Source: Stenotrophomonas aracearum (lineage in GTDB: Bacteria > Pseudomonadota > Gammaproteobacteria > Xanthomonadales > Xanthomonadaceae). From it: a stretch of DNA of 64,000 nucleotides. Both the position numbers and the translations under genes were made by a program. Below the pieces are notes generated by a model. That model was not told the DNA's origin and ran no database searches. It worked only from the letters and a program-made list of their open reading frames with translations. How positions within the stretch are numbered: the first letter of the stretch is position 1; every line of letters starts with the position of its first letter. Positions 50,817 through 60,201 of the stretch are shown here, one piece after another. Location of the stretch: assembly GCF_031834615.1 (NCBI RefSeq), contig NZ_CP115543.1:2677001-2741000 (forward strand). The letters run 5' to 3'.

Positions 50817-53800
50817 ATGCTGTCGATCACCGCCTGCACCTGCGGCGCCGTTTCCAGTTCGCCATTGCCCGCCTTGTCCAGCAGCGCCGCATCCGGCGTG
50901 GTGCCCAGCAGCGTGAACGACAACGCGGTGGCCCGCTCATACGGGGTCAGGGTGAACAGCGCATCGTCCGCGTCCTTGGTGCCCATCTCCGAGCGGTACA
51001 GGAAATACGGCGAGGCCAGCATCGCCAGCGCCACGCCCCGTGCGCCACCCTCCGGCTCGCCGTACACGGTTTCGTAGCGGGTTTTCTCGGTGGCGGACAA
51101 CGGGCGCCGGAACAGCTCGCGCCCGAGGTTCGCCACGAAATCGGCCGCCGTGCTGCCAAAGCGCGTGGCCAGCGCGGCCTCGTCGATCGCGCCGCCCACC
51201 TTCAACGAGGTGTCGTAGTACTTGCGCACGTCCTCGGCGGTGAAGGTGCTGGCAATGGCCTCGACCGGGTAGATGAAGTCCGGGCCGTCGGCCTTGTTGT
51301 CGGGCAGGTCTTCCGGATCCACCGTCACCCCCAGCACGTCGTGCACCGCGTTCGCATACTCGGTGCGGGCCAGCATGCGCAGCTGGCGCGGACCGGCCTG
51401 CGGACCGGGATTGCTGTATTCGCGCCACACCGTGTTCATCAGGTAATCCGAAATTTCAGACGCGCAGATGCCATCGCAGTGGGTGCCGTTGGCGGTCATG
51501 TTGGTGCTCATGCCGATGATCTTCTCTTTCAGCGCATCGACGTTCTCCACCCAGCGCATCGCCTTGACCGGGTCGTTCCAGCTGGTGGCGGAGTGGCAGC
51601 CCACGCAGCCGTTGGGGTCGTCCAGCAGCACCTGCTTGCCCAGGTCCTCCACCACCGTGTAGGCGGTCGTGCGGGTCATCGGCGCGGTGTCGTAGTCCAC
51701 CTGGATGCGTTCGCGCATCGGCTCGGGATACGCTGTTTCGGTATACGGGTAATGCACCACGTAATCCCCATACTCCAGCGCCACCTTGGCCTCCCCACCC
51801 CAGGCCACGTCCACCGGCACCCAGCCCTGGTTGCCCTTGCGCAGCTGCACCTGCCAGGTCTCGGCCAGCGCGCCGGCCGGCTTGGCCGGGGCCTGCAGGG
51901 TGAGCTCGACGTTGACCTCGGGCCGTTCGATATAGGCGGCAGCGACCTCGGCGTCCGGCGCCCCTGCGCCGAGCGTGGCCTGCATCTCACGCTGTTCGGG
52001 CACCCACTCGTCGAACGGCTTCCATTCCACCTTGTAGTCGCCGTGTGGCAGGCCGGTGAGCACCAGCCTCTTGCCCCAGGCGAGGCCGAAATCGCGACGA
52101 TCCCCGTCCGGGCCGGTCAGGAAGCCGACCACCTGCTGGCCGGCAACGTCCGCCGAAGGCGCGGCCGGCGCCCTCAGCGTCAGCGTGGTGGCCGGCAATC
52201 CGTCGGTGACATACGTGAGCCGATAGATGTTGCCCGAGATGTCGTCGCTGACCAGCAGTGAGCCGTCCGGCATCGGCAGGAACTCCACCGGGCTGCCGAT
52301 ACAGCCGTTCTCCTGCATGCAGCCCGAGGGCGTGGTCGGGCCGGTGCCACGCCAGCCCTGCACCAGCGGAATGGACGCTTCCACGGTGTCGCCCTCCAGC
52401 GTGAACACCGTGATGTTCATGCCCGGGCGCTCGTCGCTGCCCTTGCTGTGCACGGCGGCCAGCAGGTACTGGCGTCCGCGCTGCGGCGCGTAGGTCTTCC
52501 AGAAGCGGATACCCAGCGGCGCGAAGTTGCTGCCGAAATCGAAGGCGGGCGGCGAGAAGTGCAGCGTATTGATGTCCGAAGGCGCCTTGTCGCTGAGGAT
52601 GGCGCCCTGTGGAATCCGCAGCGCATCCAGCTCCTCGCGGCGCTCCCACTCCGAGTCGGTGATGCCGACGGTGTCGCGGCCGAAGACGTAGGGTGCCCCG
52701 TAGTGCCGCGGCGCGCGCATCATGTTGAACACGTTCAACTCATCGGGATTGTCGTAGCCGTCGCGGTTGTTGTCGCCCGACCAGACCGTGCCGGTGGCCG
52801 GCTGCCAGTCCATGCCGACCGCGTTGCGTATGCCGCGCGCCAGCACTTCGGACGCGCCGGTGGCCGGGTTGACGCGCAGGATGGTGCCGTAGCGCGTGTC
52901 CTTGGTGGTGATGCACACGTTGCACGGAATGCCCACGTCCGTGTAGATCCACTCGTCGGTGGGGTCGAAGGTGTTGAAGTGCAGCGAGTGCTTCTGGTGG
53001 TACCACCGCCACGGCGGTACGTCCGGCATCGGGAAGGCGGTGTCGTCGGCAGGGAATTTCCAGACCTCGGTGCCGATCAGCGCACCCGTGCGGTACTTGC
53101 TGTCGATGTCGTCGATGCGCCGCAGGCTGCCGCTGGTCGCGTAGTACAGCGTGCCGTTGCGATAGGCGACGCCGTGCGGCTCCTCCAGTCCGGTACCGAT
53201 CACGTAGGTGGCCGAGGTCCCGGTCTTCTGTGCGTTCAATTCCAGCGCGTACAGCACCTGGGCGCGACGATTGGCGGTACTGCCCTCGCCCACCGGCACG
53301 TCCGCCCAGTGCGGAATGGCACTGCTGCCGACGTACACCACGGTGCCCGCGTCGTTGAGCGCCATCTGCCGCGGCTGATCCAGGCCCGAGGCGAACAGTT
53401 CGACCTTGATCCCCGGTAGTCCTTTGAGGCGGGTCACGTCGGGCAGCCGGCGGAAGCGCGGTTTGAAGATGACGTTCTGGCCGGACGGCTCGGTGATGCG
53501 GAGGATGCGGCCGGTATCCATCGACGCGCCGGTGCTGTTGCTGTCGAGGATCAGCACGTAGTTGCACTGCTTCAGCTCCTCGATGGCGACGGTCCGGCCC
53601 CAGCTGCCCTGGATCGGGTGGACGTCCTCGCCGCACTGGAGCTTGCCGGTGATCTCACCGGTGGCCTCGCCGCTGCCGTATTCGATGTTCGACGGCAGTT
53701 CGAGGGTGATGCGGTTTCCCTGCGGGTCAGGATCGGGATCGGGGCCCATGCAGGCGCCCAAATGTTCCCAGGTTTCCTCCCAGGGGCCGCCACTCACCCC

Positions 53801-54022
53801 ATTGGGTTCGTAGGCAGCCTGGTTGCACCAGCCAGCCGCCTTGAAACATTGGTACCGCTGGCCCAGGTTCTGCACCGTGTCCCCGATCGCGTAGCCGCTG
53901 TCGGCCGCCCACTGAGGGTCATCGCAGGCCATCCTGACGGAACCGGACCCGTCTTCCTCCCGGCGGCATCCACCCAATGCAAGCGCCATCATCAGCGCAA
54001 CCACCGCGATCCCGGCTTTCAT
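50786..54022 (-). CDS. Lipoprotein: chitin-binding-like, sugar-dehydrogenase propeller, cytochrome c, PSD domains (truncated by frameshift)
   Basis: This 1078-residue lipoprotein (lipobox LALGGC) opens with a CBM5/12-like domain (about 30-95, CDDPQWAADSGYAIGDTV, with paired cysteines and tryptophans). A sorbosone/glucose-dehydrogenase-like beta-propeller (about 180-600, GLDQPRQMALNDAGTVVYVGSS) and carboxypeptidase-regulatory-like segments follow. Then comes a heme motif CVGCH, a DUF1587 block (LRMLARTEYANAVHDVLGV), DUF1595 (GRELFRRPLSATEKTRYE) and the start of DUF1592. The last ten residues (WPTRDRRSS) are out of frame. It pairs with the upstream DUF1552 gene, as such proteins do widely in bacteria; the function is unknown. 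The ATG at 54022 is preceded by the repeated leader. Confidence 0.75.
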   Translation of the reverse strand: MKAGIAVVALMMALALGGCRREEDGSGSVRMACDDPQWAADSGYAIGDTVQNLGQRYQCFKAAGWCNQAAYEPNGVSGGPWEETWEHLGACMGPDPDPDPQGNRITLELPSNIEYGSGEATGEITGKLQCGEDVHPIQGSWGRTVAIEELKQCNYVLILDSNSTGASMDTGRILRITEPSGQNVIFKPRFRRLPDVTRLKGLPGIKVELFASGLDQPRQMALNDAGTVVYVGSSAIPHWADVPVGEGSTANRRAQVLYALELNAQKTGTSATYVIGTGLEEPHGVAYRNGTLYYATSGSLRRIDDIDSKYRTGALIGTEVWKFPADDTAFPMPDVPPWRWYHQKHSLHFNTFDPTDEWIYTDVGIPCNVCITTKDTRYGTILRVNPATGASEVLARGIRNAVGMDWQPATGTVWSGDNNRDGYDNPDELNVFNMMRAPRHYGAPYVFGRDTVGITDSEWERREELDALRIPQGAILSDKAPSDINTLHFSPPAFDFGSNFAPLGIRFWKTYAPQRGRQYLLAAVHSKGSDERPGMNITVFTLEGDTVEASIPLVQGWRGTGPTTPSGCMQENGCIGSPVEFLPMPDGSLLVSDDISGNIYRLTYVTDGLPATTLTLRAPAAPSADVAGQQVVGFLTGPDGDRRDFGLAWGKRLVLTGLPHGDYKVEWKPFDEWVPEQREMQATLGAGAPDAEVAAAYIERPEVNVELTLQAPAKPAGALAETWQVQLRKGNQGWVPVDVAWGGEAKVALEYGDYVVHYPYTETAYPEPMRERIQVDYDTAPMTRTTAYTVVEDLGKQVLLDDPNGCVGCHSATSWNDPVKAMRWVENVDALKEKIIGMSTNMTANGTHCDGICASEISDYLMNTVWREYSNPGPQAGPRQLRMLARTEYANAVHDVLGVTVDPEDLPDNKADGPDFIYPVEAIASTFTAEDVRKYYDTSLKVGGAIDEAALATRFGSTAADFVANLGRELFRRPLSATEKTRYETVYGEPEGGARGVALAMLASPYFLYRSEMGTKDADDALFTLTPYERATALSFTLLGTTPDAALLDKAGNGELETAPQVQAVIDSMWPTRDRRSS

Positions 54023-54063
54023 CGGAGGTCCCCAATGTGTGAATTCGACCCCCGTTGAATTCA
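54023..54063 (-). promoter_or_regulatory. Repeated 40 bp leader, copy A
   Basis: The block directly before the ATG of the DUF1592-type gene nearly matches copy B at 55687-55725. It contains an inverted repeat TGAATTC-N10-GAATTCA (54040-54046 with 54057-54063). It may be a protein-binding site or RNA structure in the 5' leader. Confidence 0.55.
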
Positions 54064-54115
54064 TGCTGCAAGCCGCACCCGCACCCGCACCCGCACCCGC
54101 AGCCTGTCACAGCAC

Positions 54116-55594
54116 TCAGCCGATGCCTCTGAAAATCCCACTGATCGGCGTGTTGAGCCCGTAATCGCACTGCACGCCCATCGACTGCGCCACCGTCGCC
54201 CATATCCGCTCGATACTGACCTTCTTGCCCATATAGTCCTCTCTGTCGCCTTGATCCCCGGCATGCAGGAAGCGACCGGTGTTGCTGTTGCCTACGTTCA
54301 AGCCATGCGACTTGGTGCCACCGATCATCACCATCGGCAGGTCATGACTCGTCTCGGGCCGGCCGTCGGCCAACTCACTGGTGACCACTACCAGGGTATG
54401 GTCAAGCAGCGAATCTTCCGGAACGTCCGGATCCTGGTGGCGCGCCAGATCGTCCAGCAGCGCCTTCAGACGATTCACATACCAGATCCGCGACTGCTGC
54501 CACAGGATTCGCTTTTCCACCGGACCGCTGCCGCGATTCAGATGCGCAGCCTCATGCGCGTTGTCGGTGAACTTCGGTCCGGTGCCGTCGCCGTAAGGGT
54601 CGAAGTAGATTGCCTGGTTTTCCGAACTGGCACCGATCTGGAAGGTCGCCACCCGCGTCGCACCGCAGGCCAATGCCGTCGCCAGTACGCTTGACGTGGC
54701 AGCCAGCACGTCGGCCCTTCGGCTGTAATCCGGGAGCCACGCCTCATCGAACTCGGGCAGTGTGGGATCGCAGCCGGGACCCGGCTCCACCGGGCCGCTG
54801 TCCAGATCGTTCTGCACCTGCTCGATGGCATCCAGATGCGACTCCAGCTTCTGCCGCTCGCGTGGAGACATGCCTTCCCTCAGTTCGCGCAGATCGGCCA
54901 GCGCCGGGTCGAACACGTGCTTTCCACCGCTTCTGCTTCGGCCGGCCTGGTCTGGGAACAAGCTCGCGAACAGCCGGTGCGGATTACTCTGCATGTCCCT
55001 GATCGACGTGCCTCCACCGGAGTAGGAGACCCGAAAATTGGGGTTATGCGTGATATGGCCACAGAACACCGCCTTCTGCGTGGCCGTATAGTTCGGAAGG
55101 CCCTGCCCGATGATGTGGTCGATGCTGGCGTGTTTCATCTGGCCATCGCGCAGAATGCTGGTCCACCCGTTATGCGCGATGAAGTTCGCGCTCAGCGCAG
55201 CACTGCGGATGTACAGCGAACGCGAACGATAGGCCTCCAGTTCGCTGCTTACCATCGCCAGCAATGGGTTCTCAACGTCCAGCCCCGGAAAACCGTAGCT
55301 TTCCTTGCCGACTTCTTCATGCCATGGATGCCAGAGCTGTCGGTCGGCTGGATCGGCGGCGTCGTGGCCCGGTTCTTCGCCAGTGGTTTTCATCGTTCCC
55401 AGCCCATCGGCCAGGATCGCAAACACCACCTTGGGCTTTCCGCCCTGCAGCGCACCCTTCAACTCGCGACCGTCCACCGCCCAGCGCGCCAACGATGCAC
55501 GATTGAGGTAATACGCGCCTGCGCCCAAGGCGCCCAGGCCGCCTGCGGCAGCAAGCCCCAGCAATAATCTACGGCGGGAAATTGAGATGCTCAT
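54116..55594 (-). CDS. DUF1552 domain protein, Tat-exported
   Basis: This 492-residue protein has a twin-arginine leader (SRRRLLLGLAAAGGLGALGAG). The DUF1552 body contains LADGLGTMKTTGEE, HNGWTSILRDGQMKHASIDHII and the late LVVVTSELADGRPETSHDLPMVMIGG. The family resembles alkaline-phosphatase-like hydrolases but has no established reaction, and it nearly always sits beside DUF1592/DUF1588 proteins, as here. Tat export suggests folding with a metal in the cytoplasm. The start overlaps a 31-codon leader ORF (ATGA), and a repeated 40 bp block lies upstream. Confidence 0.85.
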   Translation of the reverse strand: MSISISRRRLLLGLAAAGGLGALGAGAYYLNRASLARWAVDGRELKGALQGGKPKVVFAILADGLGTMKTTGEEPGHDAADPADRQLWHPWHEEVGKESYGFPGLDVENPLLAMVSSELEAYRSRSLYIRSAALSANFIAHNGWTSILRDGQMKHASIDHIIGQGLPNYTATQKAVFCGHITHNPNFRVSYSGGGTSIRDMQSNPHRLFASLFPDQAGRSRSGGKHVFDPALADLRELREGMSPRERQKLESHLDAIEQVQNDLDSGPVEPGPGCDPTLPEFDEAWLPDYSRRADVLAATSSVLATALACGATRVATFQIGASSENQAIYFDPYGDGTGPKFTDNAHEAAHLNRGSGPVEKRILWQQSRIWYVNRLKALLDDLARHQDPDVPEDSLLDHTLVVVTSELADGRPETSHDLPMVMIGGTKSHGLNVGNSNTGRFLHAGDQGDREDYMGKKVSIERIWATVAQSMGVQCDYGLNTPISGIFRGIG

Positions 55595-55686
55595 CGGGCG
55601 TTCTCCTGCTCCACCCTGCAGGAAATAACCACTGCGGTGTACAGGTTCTCAAACGCCGACGGAATGGCCGCTGCGCAGGTCTTCAT
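55591..55686 (-). CDS. Possible 31-residue leader peptide upstream of the DUF1552 gene
   Basis: An ATG at 55686 sits at the same position in leader copy B as the lipoprotein ATG in copy A. It opens 31 codons (MKTCAAAIPSAFENLYTAVV...) that end in TGA overlapping the DUF1552 start. It could be a coupled leader peptide or the stub of a decayed gene. No homologue is recognised and the ribosome site is weak. Confidence 0.3.
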   Translation of the reverse strand: MKTCAAAIPSAFENLYTAVVISCRVEQENAR

Positions 55687-55725
55687 GGGAGGTCCCCAAC
55701 GTGAATTCGACCCCCGTTGAATTCA
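55687..55725 (-). promoter_or_regulatory. Repeated 40 bp leader, copy B
   Basis: This is the same sequence as copy A apart from one substitution near the ATG and a small indel. The inverted repeat TGAATTC-N10-GAATTCA is at 55702-55708 and 55719-55725. It precedes the 31-codon leader ORF and the DUF1552 gene. Confidence 0.55.
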
Positions 55726-55759
55726 AATTCCACTGGCCGTGCACCGGCGCAGTGGAATT
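55726..55759. other. Inverted repeat AATTCCACTG / CAGTGGAATT
   Basis: Perfect 10 bp arms (55726-55735 with 55750-55759) and a 14-base spacer lie directly next to leader copy B. The element is a candidate operator or hairpin for the DUF1552 transcript. Confidence 0.45.
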
Positions 55760-55773
55760 GGCCGCAGGTTGCG

Positions 55774-55794
55774 CCCGGTCCTATTAAGACCGGG
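55774..55794 (-). terminator. Stem-loop after the omega-amidase gene
   Basis: A 7 bp GC stem (cccggtc/gaccggg) with a 7-base AT-rich loop lies just past the stop of the omega-amidase gene on its strand. No T-run follows, so termination is uncertain. Confidence 0.4.
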
Positions 55795-55799
55795 TGAAG

Positions 55800-56630
55800 T
55801 CAGCCCTGCAGGTTGGGACCACCCAGGGTGAACGCATCGGCATCCAGCATCGCCGGGAAGCGTGCGCGGTGCGCGGCCAGTGCTGCAGCAGACACCGTAG
55901 TGGTCACCACCTGCTCGGTGCTGCGCACTTCGAGCTGCGGCTGGCCCAGGAAGTCGATCACCGCGCTGTCGCCGTCGTAGTGCAGCTCGTTGCCGTCCAC
56001 GCCCACGCGGTTCACCGCTGCGACGTAGCACAGGTTTTCGATGGCGCGCGCACGCAGCAGCGTGCGCCACGGATACGCACGCGCCGAGGGCCAGTTGGCC
56101 ACGAAGATCTGCAGGTCGAAGTCCAGGTCGTCGGCGCGTTCGACGTTGTAGCGATTGCGGCAGAACACCGGGAAGCGCAGGTCGTAGCAGACCAGCGGAT
56201 TGATCCGCCAGCCTTTCCATTCCACGGTTAGGCGTTCGCTGCCGGCGGCGTAGCGCAGGTGCTCGTCGCCGTAGCGGAACAGGTGGCGCTTGTCGTAGTA
56301 CTGCAGTTCGCCGTCCGGGGTCGCCCACAGCAGGCGGTTGTACACGCCCTCGCCTACCCGCAGCTGCACGCTGCCGGTCACTGCGGCGCCCAGCCGCGCG
56401 GCCTGCTCTCGGATCCAGGCCACGGTGGGGCCGTCCATGCCTTCGGCACGGAAGATGGCGTCGTTGGAGAACCCACTGGTGAAGGTCTCCGGCAGGATCA
56501 CCACATCGGTTTGGCCTGCCAGCGGCGCCAGCAACGCGGCGTAGTGTTCGCGGTTGCCTTCCGGGTCGTGCCAGCGCGTGTTGCCCTGGACCAGGGTGAT
56601 GCGCAGGTCGGGGCGGAGCTCGGCGGTCAT
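55800..56630 (-). CDS. Omega-amidase / carbon-nitrogen hydrolase (YafV-like)
   Basis: This 276-residue nitrilase-superfamily enzyme shows the Glu-Lys-Cys triad: Glu48 (LPETFTSGF), Lys114 (YYDKRHLF) and Cys148 ([11 protein letters not shown]). The latter two motifs are those of YafV/Nit2-type omega-amidases, which hydrolyse alpha-ketoglutaramate and alpha-ketosuccinamate. The ATG at 56630 overlaps the aminotransferase stop by one base (TGATG). The pairing with a YbdL-like glutamine transaminase supports the omega-amidase assignment. Confidence 0.88.
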   Translation of the reverse strand: MTAELRPDLRITLVQGNTRWHDPEGNREHYAALLAPLAGQTDVVILPETFTSGFSNDAIFRAEGMDGPTVAWIREQAARLGAAVTGSVQLRVGEGVYNRLLWATPDGELQYYDKRHLFRYGDEHLRYAAGSERLTVEWKGWRINPLVCYDLRFPVFCRNRYNVERADDLDFDLQIFVANWPSARAYPWRTLLRARAIENLCYVAAVNRVGVDGNELHYDGDSAVIDFLGQPQLEVRSTEQVVTTTVSAAALAAHRARFPAMLDADAFTLGGPNLQG

Positions 56631-57778
56631 CAGAGCACCTTCAGGCGTTCGATCGCCGCGTCCATGGTGGCATCGTTCTTGGCAAAGCACAGTCGCACGA
56701 TGCGCTGGCCCTGCGGCGGCGTTTCATAGAACGGCGACAGCGGAATCGCGGCCACGCCCTTTTCGATGGTCAGCCACTTCACGAACTCATGGTCCGGCAG
56801 GTCGCTGACGTCCGAATAATCGACCAGCTGGAAGTATCCGCCCGGCACCGGCAACGGTTTCAGCCGGGTGCCCAGCAGCTGCTCGCGGAAGCGGTCGCGC
56901 TTGGCCTGGTAGAACGCGCCCAGCTCGAGATGGTGTTCCGGTTCGTCGCGGATCATTGCGGCGAACCCGTACTGGGCCGGGCCGAAGCTGGTGAAGGTGT
57001 TGTACTGGTGCACCTTGCGGAACTCGGCGCTCAGCGCCGGCGGCGCCACCGCGTAGCCGATCTTCCAGCCGGTGCAGTGGTAGGTCTTGCCGAAGCTGGA
57101 GATGACGAAGGTGCGCTCGCGCAGTTCCGGGTAGCGCAGCGCCGACTCGTGGCGGCGGCCGTCGTAGATGATGTGTTCGTACACTTCATCGGAGATCAGG
57201 TAGATGCCGGTGCCGCGCAGCAGGTCGATGATGGCCTGCATGTCGTCGGCGTCGAGCATCGCGCCGGACGGGTTGTGCGGGGTGTTGACCATCAGCAGGC
57301 GGGTCTTCGGGGTGATCGCCGCGCGCACGCGGTCCCAGTCGACGCGGAAGCTCTGCGGGTCCAGCGGCACGTGCACGGCACGCGCGCCGGCCAGGTCGAT
57401 GGCCGGCTCGTAGCAGTCGTAGGCCGGGTCCAGCACGATCACTTCCTCGCCCGGGCGCACCACGGCGTGGATGGCGTTGAAGATCGCTTCGGTGGCGCCG
57501 CTGGTGACGGTGATTTCGGTGTCCGGATCGACCTGCGCGCCGTACAGGTCCAGCGACTTCTGCGCGATGGCCTGGCGCAGTGGGGCCACCCCGGTCATCG
57601 GCGGATACTGGTTCAGCCCGCCCTGCATGGCCTTGATGGTTTCATCGATGAGCCGCTGCGGCGCGGAAAAGTCCGGGAAGCCCTGGCCCAGGTTCACGGC
57701 GCCGTGCTCGGCGGCCAGCTGGGACATCACGGTGAAAATGGTGGTGCCCACCTTGGGCAGCTTGGTCTGGATGGTCAT
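56630..57778 (-). CDS. PLP-dependent methionine/glutamine aminotransferase (YbdL-like)
   Basis: This 382-residue fold-type I class I/II aminotransferase has PLP lysine Lys231 ([16 protein letters not shown]), Asp198 (ISDEVYEH) and the substrate-carboxylate-binding region [10 protein letters not shown]. Its sequence is closest to E. coli YbdL and kynurenine aminotransferase/glutamine transaminase K. It would transaminate ketomethiobutyrate with glutamine in methionine salvage. The product alpha-ketoglutaramate is then removed by the overlapping omega-amidase, making the reaction irreversible. It is divergent from ccmA by 30 bases. Confidence 0.9.
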   Translation of the reverse strand: MTIQTKLPKVGTTIFTVMSQLAAEHGAVNLGQGFPDFSAPQRLIDETIKAMQGGLNQYPPMTGVAPLRQAIAQKSLDLYGAQVDPDTEITVTSGATEAIFNAIHAVVRPGEEVIVLDPAYDCYEPAIDLAGARAVHVPLDPQSFRVDWDRVRAAITPKTRLLMVNTPHNPSGAMLDADDMQAIIDLLRGTGIYLISDEVYEHIIYDGRRHESALRYPELRERTFVISSFGKTYHCTGWKIGYAVAPPALSAEFRKVHQYNTFTSFGPAQYGFAAMIRDEPEHHLELGAFYQAKRDRFREQLLGTRLKPLPVPGGYFQLVDYSDVSDLPDHEFVKWLTIEKGVAAIPLSPFYETPPQGQRIVRLCFAKNDATMDAAIERLKVL

Positions 57779-57808
57779 TCGGACAGTCTAAACCGTACAC
57801 TGGCGGGC

Positions 57809-58504
57809 ATGCTCAATTCCCCGAATACCCCGCCGTTGCTGGTTGCCTCCGGCCTCGCCTTCAGCCGCAACGATGAACCGGTGTTCGGACCGCTCGACCT
57901 GCAGGTCGATGCGGGCGAGGCGCTGCTGGTGCAGGGCGACAACGGCGCCGGCAAGACCACCCTGCTGCGGGTGCTGGCCGGGCTGCTGCGGCCCGGCAGC
58001 GGGCAGATCCAGATCGACGGGCGCCCGGCCGGGCGTGCCGAGCGGGCCCGGTTCGTGGCCTACCTGAGCCACCTGCCCGGCCTGAAGCCGGACCTGGACA
58101 CGCTGGAGAACCTGAACTTCCTGTGCGGCCTGCATGGCCGCCGCGCGCGGCAGATGCCGGGCAACGCGCTGGCCATCGTGGGCCTGGCCGGGTACGAGAA
58201 CACCTTGGTCCGGCAACTGTCGGCGGGTCAGAAGCGACGTCTGGCGCTGGCCCGGATCTGGCTGTCGCCGGCCCCGTTGTGGCTGCTGGACGAGCCGTAC
58301 GCCAATCTCGACCTGGATGGGATCAACCTGGTGAACCGGATGATTTCCGCGCACCTGCGCGGTGGTGGGGCGGCGCTGGTGACCACCCATGGGGCGTATG
58401 CGGCGCCGCCGGTGCGGACGCGCTTGCTCCAGCTGGGAGTGGCCGGGCAGCTTGCGGGCGATGACACGGCCGGGCAGAGCCCGGCGCCACGGGGGAATGC
58501 ATGA
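57809..58504 (+). CDS. ccmA: Heme exporter ATPase CcmA
   Basis: This 231-residue ABC ATPase belongs to the CcmABCD complex, which releases heme-charged CcmE in cytochrome c maturation. It has Walker A (GDNGAGKTT), signature LSAGQKRR and Walker [13 protein letters not shown]. The ATG at 57809 follows a GC-rich 30 bp gap from the divergent aminotransferase. ccmB overlaps its end by four bases (ATGA). It is the first gene of the ccm operon. Confidence 0.93.
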   Translation: MLNSPNTPPLLVASGLAFSRNDEPVFGPLDLQVDAGEALLVQGDNGAGKTTLLRVLAGLLRPGSGQIQIDGRPAGRAERARFVAYLSHLPGLKPDLDTLENLNFLCGLHGRRARQMPGNALAIVGLAGYENTLVRQLSAGQKRRLALARIWLSPAPLWLLDEPYANLDLDGINLVNRMISAHLRGGGAALVTTHGAYAAPPVRTRLLQLGVAGQLAGDDTAGQSPAPRGNA

Positions 58505-59196
58505 TCGCACCGGGTACCCAGCCGGGCCTGTGGCAGACCGCGCGCGCCTTGGCCGTGCGCGACCTGCGCCTGCTGTGGCGGCGCCGTGGCGATGCGCTGC
58601 AGCCATTGCTGTTCGCGCTGCTGGTGGTGGTGCTGTTCGCACTCGCGCTGGGCCGCGACCCGCCGCTGATGGCCAAGGTGGCCGCCGCCGTGCTGTGGCT
58701 GGCCGTGCTGCTGGCCGGGCAGCTCGCGCTGGACAGCCTGTTCCGCAGCGATGCCGAAGACGGCTCGCTCGAACAGTGGCTGCTGGCGCCGGTGCCGCTG
58801 GCCTGGCTGGTGCTGGTACGGGTGCTGGTGCACTGGGCCACCACCGCCCTGCCGATGATCGTGGTGAGCCCGCTTCTTGCCGAAATGCTGCATCTGCCAC
58901 ATGACCAATTGCCGATACTGCTGGCATCGTTGCTGCTCGGCACGCCGCTGCTCAGCCTGATCGGCGGCGTGGTTGCGGGGCTGACGGTGAGCATTCGGCG
59001 CTCTGGTATTCTCGTTGCGCTGCTTGCATTGCCGCTGTTCGTACCGGTGCTGGTGTTTGGTGCAGGCAGCGTGGCCGCCGCCGCGCGCGGACAGGATCCG
59101 GTCGGCGCGCTGCTGCTGCTCGGCGCCGGGCTGGTGGTCGCGCTGGTGCTGGCCCCGTTGGCCACCGCCGCTGCGATACGGATTTCGTTGAGTTGA
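58501..59196 (+). CDS. ccmB: Heme exporter permease CcmB
   Basis: This 231-residue inner-membrane protein has six helices and partners CcmA. The cytoplasmic start ([23 protein letters not shown]) and [18 protein letters not shown] are the CcmB signatures. It overlaps ccmA by ATGA and precedes ccmC by 46 bases. Confidence 0.93.
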   Translation: MIAPGTQPGLWQTARALAVRDLRLLWRRRGDALQPLLFALLVVVLFALALGRDPPLMAKVAAAVLWLAVLLAGQLALDSLFRSDAEDGSLEQWLLAPVPLAWLVLVRVLVHWATTALPMIVVSPLLAEMLHLPHDQLPILLASLLLGTPLLSLIGGVVAGLTVSIRRSGILVALLALPLFVPVLVFGAGSVAAAARGQDPVGALLLLGAGLVVALVLAPLATAAAIRISLS

Positions 59197-59242
59197 GTTG
59201 TGTTTGCCGGTTCATAGCCCTCCGCTGGATAGCCATCGCCGC

Positions 59243-60019
59243 ATGAATGCCCTCGTTCGCTGGTTCCATCAACTCGGTTCGCCGCCCACCTTCGACCGCT
59301 TCGCCTCGCGCTGGTCGCGGGTGTTCTACCTCGCTGCGATCCCGGTGCTGCTGATCGGCATGTGGCAGGGGCTGTGGGTGGTACCGGCCGAGCAGAACCA
59401 GAACGACGCCTTCCGCATCATCTACATCCATGTGCCCAGCGCGTGGATGAGCCTGTTCGTGTTCGCGCTGATGGCGCTGTATTCGGCCATCGCACTGGTC
59501 TGGCGGATCAAGATCTGCGAGATCCTGGCGATGGCGTGCGCGCCGATGGGCGCCGGGTTCACCCTGATCACCCTGCTCACCGGCAGCATCTGGGGCAAGG
59601 GCACCTGGGGCACCTGGTGGGACTGGGACCCGCGCATGACCAGCGAGCTGATCCTGCTGTTCCTGTACCTGGGCGTGATCGGCCTGTACCACGCCATTGA
59701 AGACCGCCGCAGCGCCGCGCGCGCGGCCGGCCTGCTGGCCATCGTCGGCGTGGGCCTGCTGCCGATCATCCGCTACTCGGTGGACTGGTGGGGCGGCCTG
59801 CACCAGCGCCAGTCGATCAACGTGTTCGGCGACAACGCGGTGCGCTCGGAACTGATCGCGCCCCTGTGGTGGATGGTGGTGGCTACCAAACTGTGGTTCG
59901 TCGGCTCGCTGCTGGGCAAGGCCCGCGCCGACAACCTCGCACGCGAGGCCGGCAAGGCCTGGGTGGCCGAACGCCTCGGCACTGCCGAAGGCACCGCACT
60001 GCAGGAGCCGTCCCGATGA
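59243..60019 (+). CDS. ccmC: Heme handling protein CcmC
   Basis: This 258-residue inner-membrane protein has six helices and the tryptophan-rich WWD motif [18 protein letters not shown], with flanking histidines (IHVPSAW and an invariant His in the later loop). It loads heme onto CcmE. The ATG at 59243 starts the conserved N terminus; the longer frame to 59198 has no homology. The ccmD start overlaps its stop. Confidence 0.93.
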   Translation: MNALVRWFHQLGSPPTFDRFASRWSRVFYLAAIPVLLIGMWQGLWVVPAEQNQNDAFRIIYIHVPSAWMSLFVFALMALYSAIALVWRIKICEILAMACAPMGAGFTLITLLTGSIWGKGTWGTWWDWDPRMTSELILLFLYLGVIGLYHAIEDRRSAARAAGLLAIVGVGLLPIIRYSVDWWGGLHQRQSINVFGDNAVRSELIAPLWWMVVATKLWFVGSLLGKARADNLAREAGKAWVAERLGTAEGTALQEPSR

Positions 60020-60201
60020 CCCATGTGCCCTTCCTGATCGCCGCCTATGCGGTGTTCGTGCTGGTCCTGGCCGCCGACCTGCTGGGTTCGCGGCTGCGCC
60101 TGCACGCGGCGCGCAAGCAGGCCCTGCAACGCCAGCAGCGGCAGCAGGCGCGCGACAGTCGCGGTACGACCGCCCCGTTGGGCACGGAGCTGAGCCGATG
60201 A
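60016..60201 (+). CDS. ccmD: Heme exporter protein CcmD
   Basis: This 61-residue protein has one membrane helix ([19 protein letters not shown]) followed by a basic, Gln/Arg-rich cytoplasmic tail, the CcmD layout. It helps release holo-CcmE from the CcmABC complex. It overlaps ccmC and ccmE by ATGA at both ends. Confidence 0.9.
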   Translation: MTHVPFLIAAYAVFVLVLAADLLGSRLRLHAARKQALQRQQRQQARDSRGTTAPLGTELSR

